Shown: positions 42,698 to 52,909 of the stretch, piece by piece
How the letters are laid out: each line of letters begins with the position of its first letter
Position numbering within the stretch: the stretch's first letter is position 1
Source: Pseudomonadales bacterium
GTDB lineage: Bacteria; Pseudomonadota; Gammaproteobacteria; Pseudomonadales; Azotimanducaceae
Length of the DNA stretch: 64,000 nucleotides
Reading direction: 5' to 3'
Assembly: GCA_030749725.1 (NCBI GenBank)
Contig: JASMJM010000135.1
Span: 1 to 64,000 of the forward strand
Program-made: the position numbers and the translations under genes
The notes under the pieces: generated by a model
Databases searched by the model: none
The model's input: only the letters and a program-made list of their open reading frames with translations
What the model was told of the DNA's origin: nothing

Positions 42698-44764
42698 ATG
42701 AGTGAAGAGATTCTGACGTTTTGCCCCCTGTGCGCAGGCCATTGCGCTGCCAAGGTAACGGTTGAAGACGGAAAGATCATCAAGTGGGACAGGGACACGG
42801 AAAGCGGCATACCTTCCGAGATGTGTCCTCCCATGAAGGGACGGTCCAACATGGAGATATCAACCCATCCCGCACGGCTCAAGTACCCACAAAAGAGGGT
42901 CGGTACGAGGGGTGAGGGAAAGTGGCAGCAGGTATCCTGGGACGAGGCAATCGATGACATCGCGCAGAAGCTGACTGAGATCAAAGAGCAACATGGTCCT
43001 GCCGCATTTGGCGTTGGTCTGGGGGAACCGAAGGGGTTGGAATTCGCCTTTGGTCAAAGGCTGGCAAGCGCCTTCGAAACTCCGAACGTGGCCACACCGT
43101 CCCATCTGTGCGCGGCATCCAAAATAGCCGGTGCCCTTTATACGTTTGGCGGCGGGATTCCCTACGGGGCCTCCGACGCGGAAAACCCACCCCAGCTCAT
43201 TGCCGTATGGGGTGCCAACATCGTGCAGACCGAAGGGGCCCATTCGCGGGAGTGGTTGCGGGAAACCTTGAAGAAGGGTGCCAAGCTGATCGTCATCGAT
43301 CCTAAGAGGATCGACATTGCCGGTAGAGCCGACCTTTGGATTAGACCCAGACCGGGAAGCGATGGCGCCTTGGCAATGGGATTGCTAAAGGTCGTCATCG
43401 ATGAAGAGCTATACGACAAAGATTTTGTGGCTGACTGGACCCTTGGTTTTGACAAACTCCAGCAAGACGTAAAGACGTTTACCCTTGAAGATGTAGCGGA
43501 TGTAACCTGGGTGCCCAGAGCGCAGATAGAACAGTTCGCCCGCATGGTAGCCGAGTGTAAACCGGCCTTGATCCGTATGGGCAATGTTTTCAGTCACGGA
43601 GTCAACAGTCTTCAGGCCGCGAGGGCAATCTGTATTCTGTCAGCCATCACGGGCCCGTCGAATATCCCAGGCTGGGATCTGTCCGTCAGACCAGCCAAGT
43701 GGACGCGACCCGGCCGGTTGATGCTGCTTAGCAGTTTTCCAAGAGAGGCGGAGCAGTCCCTCGGGGGTAAATACAAGTGGGCCATGATGACCGCCTACAT
43801 CCCGTACCAGGCACTGACCCGGGGAATGCTGGATGAAAAAGTGAAGGCAGCGATCTATATACTCAGCAACCCCCTGTCGAGCTATCCCAACGCACGTGAA
43901 ACCCACGCTGCCCTCATGAAGTTGGATTTGCTGATCGTCTCTGAGCTGTTTATGACCCCGACGGCTGCCATGGCTGACTATGTGTTGCCCGCGGCCACCA
44001 CCGGTGAGCATGACACGACCGGTTACTGGGGCGGACCGCTGCGGGCATTCCCGAAGTTGGTGGATCCGCCGGGAGAGGCCTGGCCGGATGTGAAGATCAT
44101 TATCGAACTGGCCAAACGACTTGGTTTAGGGTCGCACTTTCCCGCCAGTGAGAAAGAGGCGGTGGATTTGGTGCTGGAGCCGAGTGGCCTTTCTTGGGAT
44201 GACTTTAAGGACAAGAGACTACTTGGCGGAACGACAACGCATAAGGAACCGGAAGCGCTGAAGGTCGCGACCCCGTCCGGCAAAGTGGAAATATTCTCCG
44301 AGCAGATACGGGATCTCGGCAGCAGTCCGATGCCTGTGTGGAAGGAATTGTCCCGACTTCATGGCGGAGATCTATCGGACGAGTTCCCCCTGCTGCTAAC
44401 GACACGATTGGAGGATGCTTATAAACTCACCGGCTTTAAGCAGCTCGAATCCGGTAGAAGACGTAAACCGGAACCGACCGTAGAGATGCACCCGGACACC
44501 GCTGATTCGTTGGCGCTTGAGGAAGGGGAGTGGGTTTATATTGAAACGACTAAAGGCCGTATAAAGCAAAAGCTCGATCTGGACAAGAATCTTGACCCTA
44601 AGGTGGTATACGCTTCATTCGGATGGTGGTTTCCGGAAGAACCTGACAACCTGTTTGAGTGGGACAGATCTAACGTCAATATTCTATTCGATACTGACCT
44701 GGAAGAGCCGGTAACGGGAACGGTGGAAGTGCGTGGTGTCCCTTGTCGGGTATCCAAGGGTTAA
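42698..44764 (+). CDS. Cytoplasmic molybdopterin (bis-MGD) oxidoreductase with one [4Fe-4S]
   Basis: A 688-aa DMSO-reductase-superfamily catalytic subunit. C9, C12, C16 and C43 bind a [4Fe-4S] cluster. ATPSHLCAASK places C138 where the Mo or W ligand normally sits. Later domains show VWGANIVQTEG, IDPKRIDIAGRADLW and the C-terminal MGD-binding DTADSLALEEGEWVYIET. There is no twin-arginine signal, so it is cytoplasmic. The ATG at 42698 has AAGGAG nine bases upstream. The protein resembles the acetylene-hydratase and thiosulfate-reductase-like branches. The substrate is unknown. No small Fe-S or membrane subunit adjoins it on this strand. Confidence 0.87.
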   Translation: MSEEILTFCPLCAGHCAAKVTVEDGKIIKWDRDTESGIPSEMCPPMKGRSNMEISTHPARLKYPQKRVGTRGEGKWQQVSWDEAIDDIAQKLTEIKEQHGPAAFGVGLGEPKGLEFAFGQRLASAFETPNVATPSHLCAASKIAGALYTFGGGIPYGASDAENPPQLIAVWGANIVQTEGAHSREWLRETLKKGAKLIVIDPKRIDIAGRADLWIRPRPGSDGALAMGLLKVVIDEELYDKDFVADWTLGFDKLQQDVKTFTLEDVADVTWVPRAQIEQFARMVAECKPALIRMGNVFSHGVNSLQAARAICILSAITGPSNIPGWDLSVRPAKWTRPGRLMLLSSFPREAEQSLGGKYKWAMMTAYIPYQALTRGMLDEKVKAAIYILSNPLSSYPNARETHAALMKLDLLIVSELFMTPTAAMADYVLPAATTGEHDTTGYWGGPLRAFPKLVDPPGEAWPDVKIIIELAKRLGLGSHFPASEKEAVDLVLEPSGLSWDDFKDKRLLGGTTTHKEPEALKVATPSGKVEIFSEQIRDLGSSPMPVWKELSRLHGGDLSDEFPLLLTTRLEDAYKLTGFKQLESGRRRKPEPTVEMHPDTADSLALEEGEWVYIETTKGRIKQKLDLDKNLDPKVVYASFGWWFPEEPDNLFEWDRSNVNILFDTDLEEPVTGTVEVRGVPCRVSKG

Positions 44765-44781
44765 CGCGTCTCGATAATATA

Positions 44782-44818
44782 AAAGCAGGCAGGACCGTTA
44801 GGCAACCCTGCCTGCTTT
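44782..44818. terminator. Bidirectional intrinsic terminator between convergent genes
   Basis: A perfect 12-bp stem (AAAGCAGGCAGG and CCTGCCTGCTTT, 44782-44793 and 44807-44818) with a 13-base loop is flanked by A and T residues on both sides. It lies between the Mo-enzyme gene ending at 44764 and the Fe-S protein gene ending at 44840, and serves both. Confidence 0.88.
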
Positions 44819-44839
44819 AAGAGGTTCGCGCGGCGAATG

Positions 44840-45934
44840 CTACGCGAGGCCGGGTATGAATTCCGGTGGACGGGCTTCGAACATGGAGAGAGCTTCTTTT
44901 CCCGACGTCTCACATGCAATCACACAGACGCCACAGCCCCAGCAATTATCAGCAATGACCTCGGCTTTCATTTTCTTACTCTTTTTGCCGGAGGCCGAGG
45001 CTTCAGGCATGACCATCTCGATGGCGTCGAACTGGCAGCGATCCAAGCACTCCTGACATCCACCGCACTCTTCTGCATCGACAACAGCCTGGAACCTGCT
45101 CTTCTCCCAGATCTTGCCGATTGAGGTCCCTGCCATATCCGCGGGGATGTAAATCATGCAGCAATCGCGGCAACACTGGCAGCTGGTCCCAACACCCGCC
45201 ATGGTGGCGTGATTGGCCCACATGTGCAGGAGTCCGTCCTCCTCACACTGGTCACTCAGTTCCAGGGCTTCCTCGGTGGTGACCGTCTTGCCTGAACTGC
45301 GGGCGTCAACGTAATCGGCGCTACGGCCGAATTGGATGCAATTCCAACGGTCTTCTTCCGAGGTATGCTCACAGTGTTCGTCCACTGATGTTGTCCGATA
45401 CCTGCAGGAACAGGGAACGACAGCGATGTGCTCCTGTGCCTTCAAGATTTCTCGAAAATCGTCCTGCGGGAGAATGTTCGGCAAATCCTTGATGGAGCTG
45501 TAGGCCGGCACGATCCGTTGGGAAGGTCTTGGCGCTTGTGCAAAGCTTTTGCCCTGATCCGGGTACCACTCGTTCATAACGAAATCCTGCCACAGTTGGT
45601 AGAACTCCTTGTCAGTGTCAACGTCACGTACGCACGTCGCCTGGGTGCAGTCGTGAAACTGGCCCATGCTCCTGGCGAATCTGAAGAACTCGCGCTTGGC
45701 GTAGTCGCCTCGCGGGAATACGGCGCCCCTGACAAACAAATACTCAAGGTCTTTCTCTATATCGTCAGCATTCAGACCGGTCTTTTCAGCCACGTCCTCG
45801 GCAGTGCCCGGCAACGCCGCTGCTATCCGTGCCCGATCCGGGGTCAGCAGATTTTCCAGAATAGCCCGGAAGCGGTCCGACTTCGGATAGCCCAATTGCT
45901 TCATCAGAAAGGCATAGGATTCACTTGCATTCAT
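44840..45934 (-). CDS. Multi-[4Fe-4S] protein with N-terminal winged helix
   Basis: A 364-aa electron-transfer protein. Residues of about 30-75 form a winged-helix-like unit (GTAEDVAEKTGLNADDIEKD). The middle has PCSCRYRTTSVDEHCEHT, a CxC...CxH pattern seen in anaerobic ferredoxin-type proteins, followed by TSCQCCRDCCMIYIP. The C-terminus holds two ferredoxin motifs, CGGCQECLDRC and CWGCGVCVIAC. GAGGAGACG lies upstream of the ATG. It is convergent with the Mo enzyme gene and shares its terminator. It may be that enzyme's electron donor or acceptor, which is inferred. Confidence 0.85.
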   Translation of the reverse strand: MNASESYAFLMKQLGYPKSDRFRAILENLLTPDRARIAAALPGTAEDVAEKTGLNADDIEKDLEYLFVRGAVFPRGDYAKREFFRFARSMGQFHDCTQATCVRDVDTDKEFYQLWQDFVMNEWYPDQGKSFAQAPRPSQRIVPAYSSIKDLPNILPQDDFREILKAQEHIAVVPCSCRYRTTSVDEHCEHTSEEDRWNCIQFGRSADYVDARSSGKTVTTEEALELSDQCEEDGLLHMWANHATMAGVGTSCQCCRDCCMIYIPADMAGTSIGKIWEKSRFQAVVDAEECGGCQECLDRCQFDAIEMVMPEASASGKKSKKMKAEVIADNCWGCGVCVIACETSGKEALSMFEARPPEFIPGLA

Positions 45935-46092
45935 GGGTAACGTCTCCTCTTACGTGTCTTCCGGCTAATCGATTTACCGGTGGAAATTTGGCATCAAGAA
46001 AATCAGTATGCTGAATGGTCTGGTTTATGTCAACGCACCGCCGGACGCAGGTGAGTTGTGTTGCGATGACCGCTGGCTCGCCTGCTCATATA

Positions 46093-46806
46093 TCATAAAC
46101 CAAGGAATTGTATCGACATTCCGCACAAGAATATCGTTGCACCCCCCAATGCATGTGTGTAGCGCTCCATGCGCGAAACCGGCATGAAACTTATTCCAAA
46201 TGATGATATCAAAACGATACTCAGCATGGTCACAGTGGTAACCACACCAAACGTAATCGTCACCAGTGCCAGACTCCAAAAACTTCCTTGTGCTGCTGGA
46301 TACATCAAGAGGGGGATCAAAGGTTCGCATGGCCCGAACACGAAAATGGCGAATAATACCCAGGGCGTAACATTCTTGTCTTCCTGTTGGACATGTGGGT
46401 GTATGTGCCCTTTATTGTGCGCATGTTGATGTTCGTGATGCATTTCTTTCCGGTGGAAATGAGAATGTTGATGAGTTTTGTTCCTCACGGCTTGCCGCAC
46501 TCCCCAAACAAAATAAACCAGGCCAAAGGCTATCAGGGCCCATGCCGCAATGTTTCCCTGAAATGACTCGAACGCTTCCAGTTCTGTAAGTGCAATGCCA
46601 AACGCAACGCCGATCAAGCCTACTGTAACGGAGCTCAATATATGACCGATACTGCACAGAAATGTAATCAGGGCAGTCTTCCGCAGTGACCAGTTACCGG
46701 ACTTCGACAGGACGATGAAGGGGAGATAGTGATCCGGACCGGACACCGTATGAATAAGCGCGATCGTAGCTGCCGCGGCAAGCAGAGACGACAATTCATA
46801 CGACAT
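46093..46806 (-). CDS. NicO/UreH-type membrane metal transporter with His-rich loop
   Basis: A 237-aa protein with six likely membrane segments. IALIHTVSGPDHYLPFI matches the HxxxGPDH metal motif of nickel and cobalt transporters. A cytoplasmic or periplasmic loop around residues 110-145 has many His residues (KTHQHSHFHRKEMHHEHQH). FGPCEPLIPLLMYPA is the paired motif in the second half. It probably moves Ni2+, Co2+ or another divalent metal. GGGAG precedes the ATG. It lies next to a Mo/Fe-S gene pair, though not on the same transcript. Confidence 0.82.
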   Translation of the reverse strand: MSYELSSLLAAAATIALIHTVSGPDHYLPFIVLSKSGNWSLRKTALITFLCSIGHILSSVTVGLIGVAFGIALTELEAFESFQGNIAAWALIAFGLVYFVWGVRQAVRNKTHQHSHFHRKEMHHEHQHAHNKGHIHPHVQQEDKNVTPWVLFAIFVFGPCEPLIPLLMYPAAQGSFWSLALVTITFGVVTTVTMLSIVLISSFGISFMPVSRMERYTHALGGATIFLCGMSIQFLGL

Positions 46807-46894
46807 GATGGCTCCCTGAGTTTAGTGTCCGGTAGTGCTGTCGACTGGTCAGCGAATTGTCCTTGCGCCTATCCCGCCCACAAGGATCGAGTCG

Positions 46895-48418
46895 TTAGCC
46901 GTCCGGACGCTTGTGAGCATCGAAGAAGTCAAAGATCGGCCCCATGTTCGGTGGCGCAATGTCCGAATGGCCGCCGCCTGGCACCTCGATGAAGGTCACC
47001 TCGGCGCCCACTTTACGCAGGGCATTCACCATCCTCTGCGAGCCGGTGACTGGCACGGTGCGATCGGCATCGCCGTGCACCACGATTTGTGGAATGTGAC
47101 CAATCACTTCAGCCGTACGCGGGTCGCCCATTCCGGCGATGGGACCCAGACCCGCCCATATATCAGGGAAGCGAGCCGCCAGTCGCCAGGTACCGATGGC
47201 ACCCATGGAATGTCCCATCAGATAGATGCGTTGCCCATCGATGGCGTAGTTGGCACGCGTGAGCGCCAACACCTCCAATACGTCCTTTTCGCTCAGCCGC
47301 CCATTGCGAGACGCCGGCCGCAGAGGGTTTACACCGTAACCGCCATCGACTCGAAAGCCCATCGGGGCCACGACGATGTAACCGCGTTCCTCAGCCAGTG
47401 CTGGAATTCCATAGAAATCGCTAAACATAGAGTCCTCGTTGCCGCCCAGCCCGTGCAACGCGACGACGAGCGGATACTGGTTGCCACTGGGGTAGTCCTT
47501 CGGCACGTAAATGCGGTACGGCATGATCTCGCCGGCGTCCGCAAGCAGATAGTGACGCTCAAAATCGCCGCTACGTGCTTTGAAAGGATCCTTGCCTTTA
47601 GCCACCGCCGCCGCGACTTCCTCGGCTGCTGCCAGTTCTTTGTCAACATCGAAGCCGCGGCTTGCCACCCAGCCGAGGTTGACCTTGCGCATGTAATCCA
47701 GCGGATAGAGGATGTCAGCGCGCAGGGATTCAGGCGCAATTTTCGCGCTCTGCCGCAGGCGCGCCATGCGCTCGTCCAGGTTGGCCCGGACATATAGTCG
47801 GGTAAATGCCGCACCGAGTGATTCCTTGTCATCGAGCAGTTCGAAGCGAACGTCGTAATCCCCGTCAGCGATAGACCCGAGATCGATCTGCATACCGATG
47901 GGCGACTCGATCATATCCAGTCCGACATCGGGTTGCTCGCCCAGGTCGTGCAGCTTGTCGCCGGGTTGCCGTCCTCTCCGGGTGCGCTGTCCCGGCTTGT
48001 GCAGTGCCACGCGCACCGTAAAACGACCGTCGCGAGCCAGCTTGGCAGGATAGATCTGTTCCAGTCGCAGCATGACCGGCCGCATCGGGTCCACGAAGGC
48101 CTGATCGGTACGCACTACGAGGGAAGCACTAAAGTCCTGGGCATCACTCCAGCCCTGGCCGCTTGTCAGCGACATGCCACGCGCCAGCTGGCGTCGTACC
48201 TCCCCCAAACGCCCGGCGCGCCATGCTGCCATCTGCTGCTTATCTACATCCGCCAATTGCGCCTTTAGTGCGTCGTCAGTCTCGACACGCGCCTTGGACA
48301 TCCGATAGATGAGACCGAGCATCGAAAGGCTCGGAAGTGCTTCGGCAGCTGCATACTGCGGCAGTGCTACTGCCATGATCAGCAAACCCATGCATACACG
48401 ATTTAGGAAGCGGGACAT
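46895..48418 (-). CDS. Secreted alpha/beta hydrolase, PHB-depolymerase/dienelactone-hydrolase-like
   Basis: A 507-aa protein with a signal peptide (MGLLIMAVALPQYAAAEA). An N-terminal accessory domain of about 280 residues with unknown fold precedes the hydrolase domain. The hydrolase shows YPLVVALHGLGGNEDSMFSD, the nucleophile elbow GHSMGAIG, VHGDADRTVP for the Asp and GGGHSD for the His. GAGGTGAC supports the ATG at 48418; an ATG further out at 48556 has less support. An inverted repeat CGGTCC-TGCG-GGACCG lies about 14 bases upstream of the start. The substrate may be an ester or a polyhydroxyalkanoate-type polymer. Confidence 0.82.
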   Translation of the reverse strand: MSRFLNRVCMGLLIMAVALPQYAAAEALPSLSMLGLIYRMSKARVETDDALKAQLADVDKQQMAAWRAGRLGEVRRQLARGMSLTSGQGWSDAQDFSASLVVRTDQAFVDPMRPVMLRLEQIYPAKLARDGRFTVRVALHKPGQRTRRGRQPGDKLHDLGEQPDVGLDMIESPIGMQIDLGSIADGDYDVRFELLDDKESLGAAFTRLYVRANLDERMARLRQSAKIAPESLRADILYPLDYMRKVNLGWVASRGFDVDKELAAAEEVAAAVAKGKDPFKARSGDFERHYLLADAGEIMPYRIYVPKDYPSGNQYPLVVALHGLGGNEDSMFSDFYGIPALAEERGYIVVAPMGFRVDGGYGVNPLRPASRNGRLSEKDVLEVLALTRANYAIDGQRIYLMGHSMGAIGTWRLAARFPDIWAGLGPIAGMGDPRTAEVIGHIPQIVVHGDADRTVPVTGSQRMVNALRKVGAEVTFIEVPGGGHSDIAPPNMGPIFDFFDAHKRPDG

Positions 48419-48954
48419 AGTCACCTCGATTCGGTCCTGCGGGACCGCGTTGTACTCTAGGGAGTTCAATTCACCGCCCATGGGCGGATAAGACCCCCTG
48501 GGAATGGAAACAGGCCAGAATAAACCATGTTTTTCAATAAGAGTCAAAGCAGACACTATCCCTGGCCTTGGGCACCGAAAACTCTTGGCAGAGCCAATTG
48601 ACGGCTGCCGCGTCTGCTCCTGCTTTGATCCCAGACAACATTATGCAACCTTATGCTTTCCGAAATCATCAAGAAGGAGTGAAGCTCGGCCCTCTAAACA
48701 GACTTGTCAGGCGACGACTCTGTTATGTTGTAATGGAATCCTCGCGGGGAGATAATAAATTCAATCTGAGTGACAACGCACAACGCGCTGCATCGCTCTT
48801 CCAAAATTCTAACTAAACGCAAGTCAATAAATGCCTGCTGAGAAGGCAAGTCGCGCCCTGAAGAAATCGTTTGGGACTGGACTCGGCTTCCTTGGCAGTT
48901 GTGATCTATCCAGTCCTCTAACTATCTAACTAGAGTAGTGAAGGGGAAAAGCAA
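48419..48954. other. Intergenic region with hairpin and 14-bp palindrome
   Basis: The 536 bases lie between the divergent hydrolase and TonB receptor genes. A 6-bp-stem hairpin at 48432-48447 lies in the hydrolase leader. A perfect palindrome, CCGCCCATGGGCGG, at 48474-48487 is a candidate regulator site. Short frames on the plus strand (for example to 48816) have no family resemblance. GAAGGGGA before 48955 is the ribosome-binding site of the receptor. Confidence 0.5.
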
Positions 48955-51707
48955 ATGTCTACAATCAATTCATTTAGCCGGGTAACGGCCATCGGACTTC
49001 TGATGCTCGCCTCGTCGGCGCCCGCTTGGGCCGCGGACGATGCAGAGATCGACGAAATAGTCGTTACCGGTTCTTATATACCACGTCTCATCGAAGAGAT
49101 GTCCACGCCTACAGACGTTCTGGATCGTACCGAGTTCGAAGATCAGGGCTCACCCACCATGGTCGGGATCGTGCAGAATATTCCTGTGATCAAAGGGTCG
49201 ATCAATCGATCAGAACAGTACACATCCGGTGGTGTGATTACCGGACTAAAGAACATCAATATCAGAAATCTGGGTATGGGGCGTACACTGGTACTATTGA
49301 ACGGCAAAAGACCGGCTACTGCCAACGCGAACACCAACTCCGATGAATACGCAGTCGATGTTGGCAACTTCCCAAACATCGCTCTGCAGCGTATTGAATT
49401 ACTCAAGAACGGGGGATCTACCACATATGGCACGGACGCCATGGCGGGCGTATTCAACTTTATTACCCGGGATGAGTTCGTGGGGGCAGAATTCCGCGTC
49501 GCGCACGGTGATATCCGTAACAGCGACGCTGACAACGAGATCGGCATGATCTTCGGTATGGCCACAGGCGATGTCAACTGGGTCACCTCGATCGAGTGGG
49601 AGGAGCGGAATCCATTGCTCATCGTCGATGCCAACCAGGAGGTGGATCCGGCGCCGCTGGATGGTTCCTGGCCAATGGGATTTACCACCATGGGAAATCC
49701 CAGCTCATTCCTGCCCGCTGCCGAAACAGGCGGTCTGGATTGGGGCTATGCATACCGCACAGGGGGCCTGACCTACGAGCCCGATCCACTCTGCGGCATG
49801 AACGTGGGGCAAGCAGGGTCGTTTCCGGTTGCCGGGGACGGCCGTTGCGGATTCTACTATTCCGACTTCACTGGTGTGATCGAACCGCAGAAACGGTACA
49901 AGATCTTCAATCAGGCCAAATTGCGCATCAGTGACAGGGTGGAAGGCTATGGTGAGGTCCTGTATGCACGCTTGGAGTCCGTGTATTACGGATCGCCCAC
50001 CTACCCACCAACCATGGAGATTCCCTATCCATGGGCACCCACCGCGACAATAATTCATCCTGACAATCCGGGCTTACTGGATTTCATCAACACCATGGGC
50101 GCGGGTTACGACGACATCTACCAATTTGGCGCTGTCGCTATCGGCAGAGCATGGGCGATAGAAGGACCGGTTGCCGAGATGCCCAGAACCCATGAAAACT
50201 GGCATACGGTGATGGGTGTGCGGGGTGATCTGACAGACACCATGAGATTTGATGTCTCCGGTACCTATTCGACCAGTACTTCGAATATTGATGGCCAGGA
50301 TGTCCTGACTGCGAACTATGCCAGGGGTAATGCCGGGTTGGGTGGACCGGGTTGTACGCCGGTTTCAGATGATCCGATGGATCCTGCCAATGATGCGTTG
50401 CGTGGCGATACGACCAACGGCTGCTATTGGTGGAATCCGTTTGCCAGTTCCATCAATGCGGCACCGGGTAGTGCCCTCGACAATTCAGAAGCGCTTCGCC
50501 AGGATATGATCGGTGAAAGCTCAGGTATAACTGACAAACGGCAGTATCAGCTGGATGCAGTGATCGACGGGGAAGCACCACTGCAACTGGGGGGCGGAAA
50601 CGTAGCCTGGGCCACGGGCGTTCAGTGGCGTTACTTCAATTCCCTGTATGATCCTACCGGCTACAATCGGGCAGCCACACCTACCGCTCCCAATCCGTTC
50701 CATTTCCTGACAACACAGATGAAAGACGAGACGGAATTCAAACGATGGGCCCTGTTTGGTGAACTATACCTGCCTGTGATGGATACTTTGGCCGTCGATC
50801 TGGGAATCCGTCATGAGGACTATGAAGACGACTCCGTAACCAACCAAGAATCGCTGCTCGCTGGGATGCAACGGACTGGTTGACGGTTCGTGCTTCGTTC
50901 GAACAGACGTTTATCGTTCCCATTGTTCGCAGTCAGCCCGGGCGATCTCTGCAGAAGGTGGGCAATGAGTACATCACCATTGAAGTACCCATCCCGGCCG
51001 CATTGGATCCGGAAGAATCGGATAATTTCAATGTTGGTATTCTGTTGAATCCGATGGAAGGATTACGTATCGGCATCGACTATTACAATATGGAGTTGAG
51101 AGACGCGTTTTCTACCGAGTCAATCTCGTCAGGGACACCCGTCCTCAATGAGAGTGGCAATACAATCAAGATTATCACTGAAGAGTTTAACGGTGGTGGT
51201 GTTGACATATCGGGTCTGGATGTCACGGCTCAATACCAATTGGATACTAAACTGGGCTCCCTTGATTTCGGTACCAATGGCGCGCTGGCGTTGGAATATG
51301 ATGTGCTGGATATTGACGGCAGCTTCCTGTATGACGCGTTAGGCAAATACAACTACCTGGCAGCACCGGTGGTGGTACGATCGATGCCTGAGTTGCATAT
51401 GAATGCATGGGTCGGGCTTGTATCAGGCGCTCACACCGCTCGTTTGTATGCACGCTATATCGACAGCTACAAAGTGGCAGACCCGGGACTGGCAACCATA
51501 ACACCAACCGTGGATAGCTGGACAACGCTTGACTTCCACTACACCTTTTCATTCCTTGAGAACGAAAAGGCGAAGATCGCCGTATCGTTGATCAACCTTA
51601 CGGATGAATCCCCGCCCCTGTCGCCACATGAAGCAGCTTATGACGCGTTTACCCATTCACCTGTGGGTCGTATCATCAAGCTGGCGTTTACATATACGCT
51701 TGAGTGA
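48955..51707 (+). pseudogene. TonB-dependent receptor with one-base frameshift
   Basis: A 917-codon outer-membrane receptor with a signal peptide (ending PAWA-ADD). The plug domain has EIVVTGSYIPR (a TonB-box-like start) and TPTDVLDRTEFEDQGSPT, followed by a beta-barrel ending IIKLAFTYTLE. The first frame stops at 50881-50883 after 642 codons. At 50842-50844 the sequence AAC-CAAGA needs one more C to give the family reading NPRIAARWDATDWLTVRASF, which the second frame supplies. So a single base is missing. It may be real decay or a sequencing error. The receptor probably imports a carbohydrate or other nutrient. Confidence 0.88.
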
Positions 51708-51714
51708 TCACATT

Positions 51715-51743
51715 AATCCTCCGGGATAATACCTCGGAGGATT
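51715..51743 (+). terminator. First terminator hairpin after the TonB receptor
   Basis: A perfect 9-bp stem, AATCCTCCG and CGGAGGATT, with an 11-base loop is followed by TTCCTTTC. It begins seven bases after the receptor stop. Confidence 0.78.
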
Positions 51744-51754
51744 TCCTTTCTAAC

Positions 51755-51790
51755 AATCACCGGATACACAGTATCCGGTGATTTCTTTTG
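51755..51790 (+). terminator. Second, tandem terminator hairpin
   Basis: A perfect 13-bp stem, AATCACCGGATAC and GTATCCGGTGATT, with an ACA loop is followed by TCTTTTG. Two strong hairpins in tandem isolate the receptor gene from the VOC gene at 51851. Confidence 0.88.
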
Positions 51791-51850
51791 CAGATCGTTT
51801 GTTCTATTCTGCCTATCCTCGTCAGGAGAGTCTCATAGATAGGAGAGAAT

Positions 51851-52801
51851 ATGGACAGCCAGTGGGAGCTAAGTCATTCGGGGGTATTCGTTAAGGATTT
51901 TTTCAAAACCCTTGAATACTATCAATCCTTGGGCATTGCCGTTGAACCTTTCGGTCTGTCACGCAAGACGGGTGTATCGCCTGCTGAAATGACCCAGGTG
52001 ATCACCATATTCGGTAAGGAGCGTCCGCCCCCTGATCCCTCGGCGACTCGTTATCTGGAGCTTCTCTACATAGGTGACTTTGAACTCGAGGTATTGCAGG
52101 CGCCTGCAGAGCCGCCCAAGGGGGACGCTTTAGCCTACGGCGAGGGCATCAACCACGTCACTTTCAATGTACCCGACATCGATGGGGAGACGGCCAAACT
52201 CGTTAACAAAGGCCTGCCCATAATCTTCGACCTGACACGGGACGGCATCCGTTTCGAGGACTACCTGGACACGCGCGAGTTCGGCAATATCATCCTGTCG
52301 CTCCGCCCGGCCGAGAGCATCGATGCCAAAGCAAGGAAGGCCAACTTGGGAATAGTCAACTGGCGATTCCTTGGCCATGGCGTAACGGTCGCGGACCTGG
52401 ACAAGACGGTGGAATACTATCAATCGTTGGGCATCGCGACGATTCAACCTGAGGCCATGTTTGACAGCGGATCGATGACGAATCTCGAGTCCTATGGCAG
52501 AACTCCCGATTCCAGCATCAAGGCCCGAACCAGGGCGGCCCAGGTAGGCCCCACGTTATATGAGTTCATCCAGCCTCTTGAAGGAGAGTCCATCTACAAG
52601 GAGTCTCTGGAGAAAAGAGGCGAGGGCATCATCGACATGACGTTCAGCGTGGATGATCTTGACAAAGAGGCTGCCCAACTGGTTGAGAAAGGGGTGTCGA
52701 TTGTACTCGGCGGCACGCCTCAGAGCGACCGTGCCTTTGCATACTTCGACACCCGTGAAGACGGCGGGGACATTATGATAAAGCTCATACAGGCAGGATG
52801 A
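51851..52801 (+). CDS. VOC-family protein, two similar glyoxalase domains
   Basis: A 316-aa protein whose two halves each carry a VOC domain. The repeat is visible as VFVKDFFKTLEYYQSLG near residue 12 and VTVADLDKTVEYYQSLG near residue 178. GEGINHVTFNVPDIDGETAK and GEGIIDMTFSVDDLDKEAAQ repeat the second unit of each domain. A metal-dependent lyase or dioxygenase, or a sensor, is possible. AGGAGAG sits before the ATG. The gene has its own promoter region after two terminators, and a small lipoprotein follows. Confidence 0.87.
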   Translation: MDSQWELSHSGVFVKDFFKTLEYYQSLGIAVEPFGLSRKTGVSPAEMTQVITIFGKERPPPDPSATRYLELLYIGDFELEVLQAPAEPPKGDALAYGEGINHVTFNVPDIDGETAKLVNKGLPIIFDLTRDGIRFEDYLDTREFGNIILSLRPAESIDAKARKANLGIVNWRFLGHGVTVADLDKTVEYYQSLGIATIQPEAMFDSGSMTNLESYGRTPDSSIKARTRAAQVGPTLYEFIQPLEGESIYKESLEKRGEGIIDMTFSVDDLDKEAAQLVEKGVSIVLGGTPQSDRAFAYFDTREDGGDIMIKLIQAG

Positions 52802-52909
52802 AAAAAGGCGGTAAATGGCGCGGGTCAAAGCTTTCGATATATGCGGCTCGGTGTCAACAAATTGGAGGGCCGCTGGTATAATGCCGGTCGGGTCAAAAGA
52901 GGACAGGTC

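Noticed and set aside
42698-44764. Firm naming of the Mo enzyme as acetylene hydratase
   Set aside because: Only general bis-MGD and [4Fe-4S] motifs can be read by eye. Substrate-deciding residues cannot be placed without an alignment.
46816-46846. A third copy of the TA-flanked inverted-repeat end
   Set aside because: Only TAGTG and CTGTC match, with a gap and no right end. This is chance level.
48568-48816. An 82-codon frame upstream of the TonB receptor
   Set aside because: No family resemblance or supported start. It ends 138 bases before the receptor and its second half is low in protein-like pattern.
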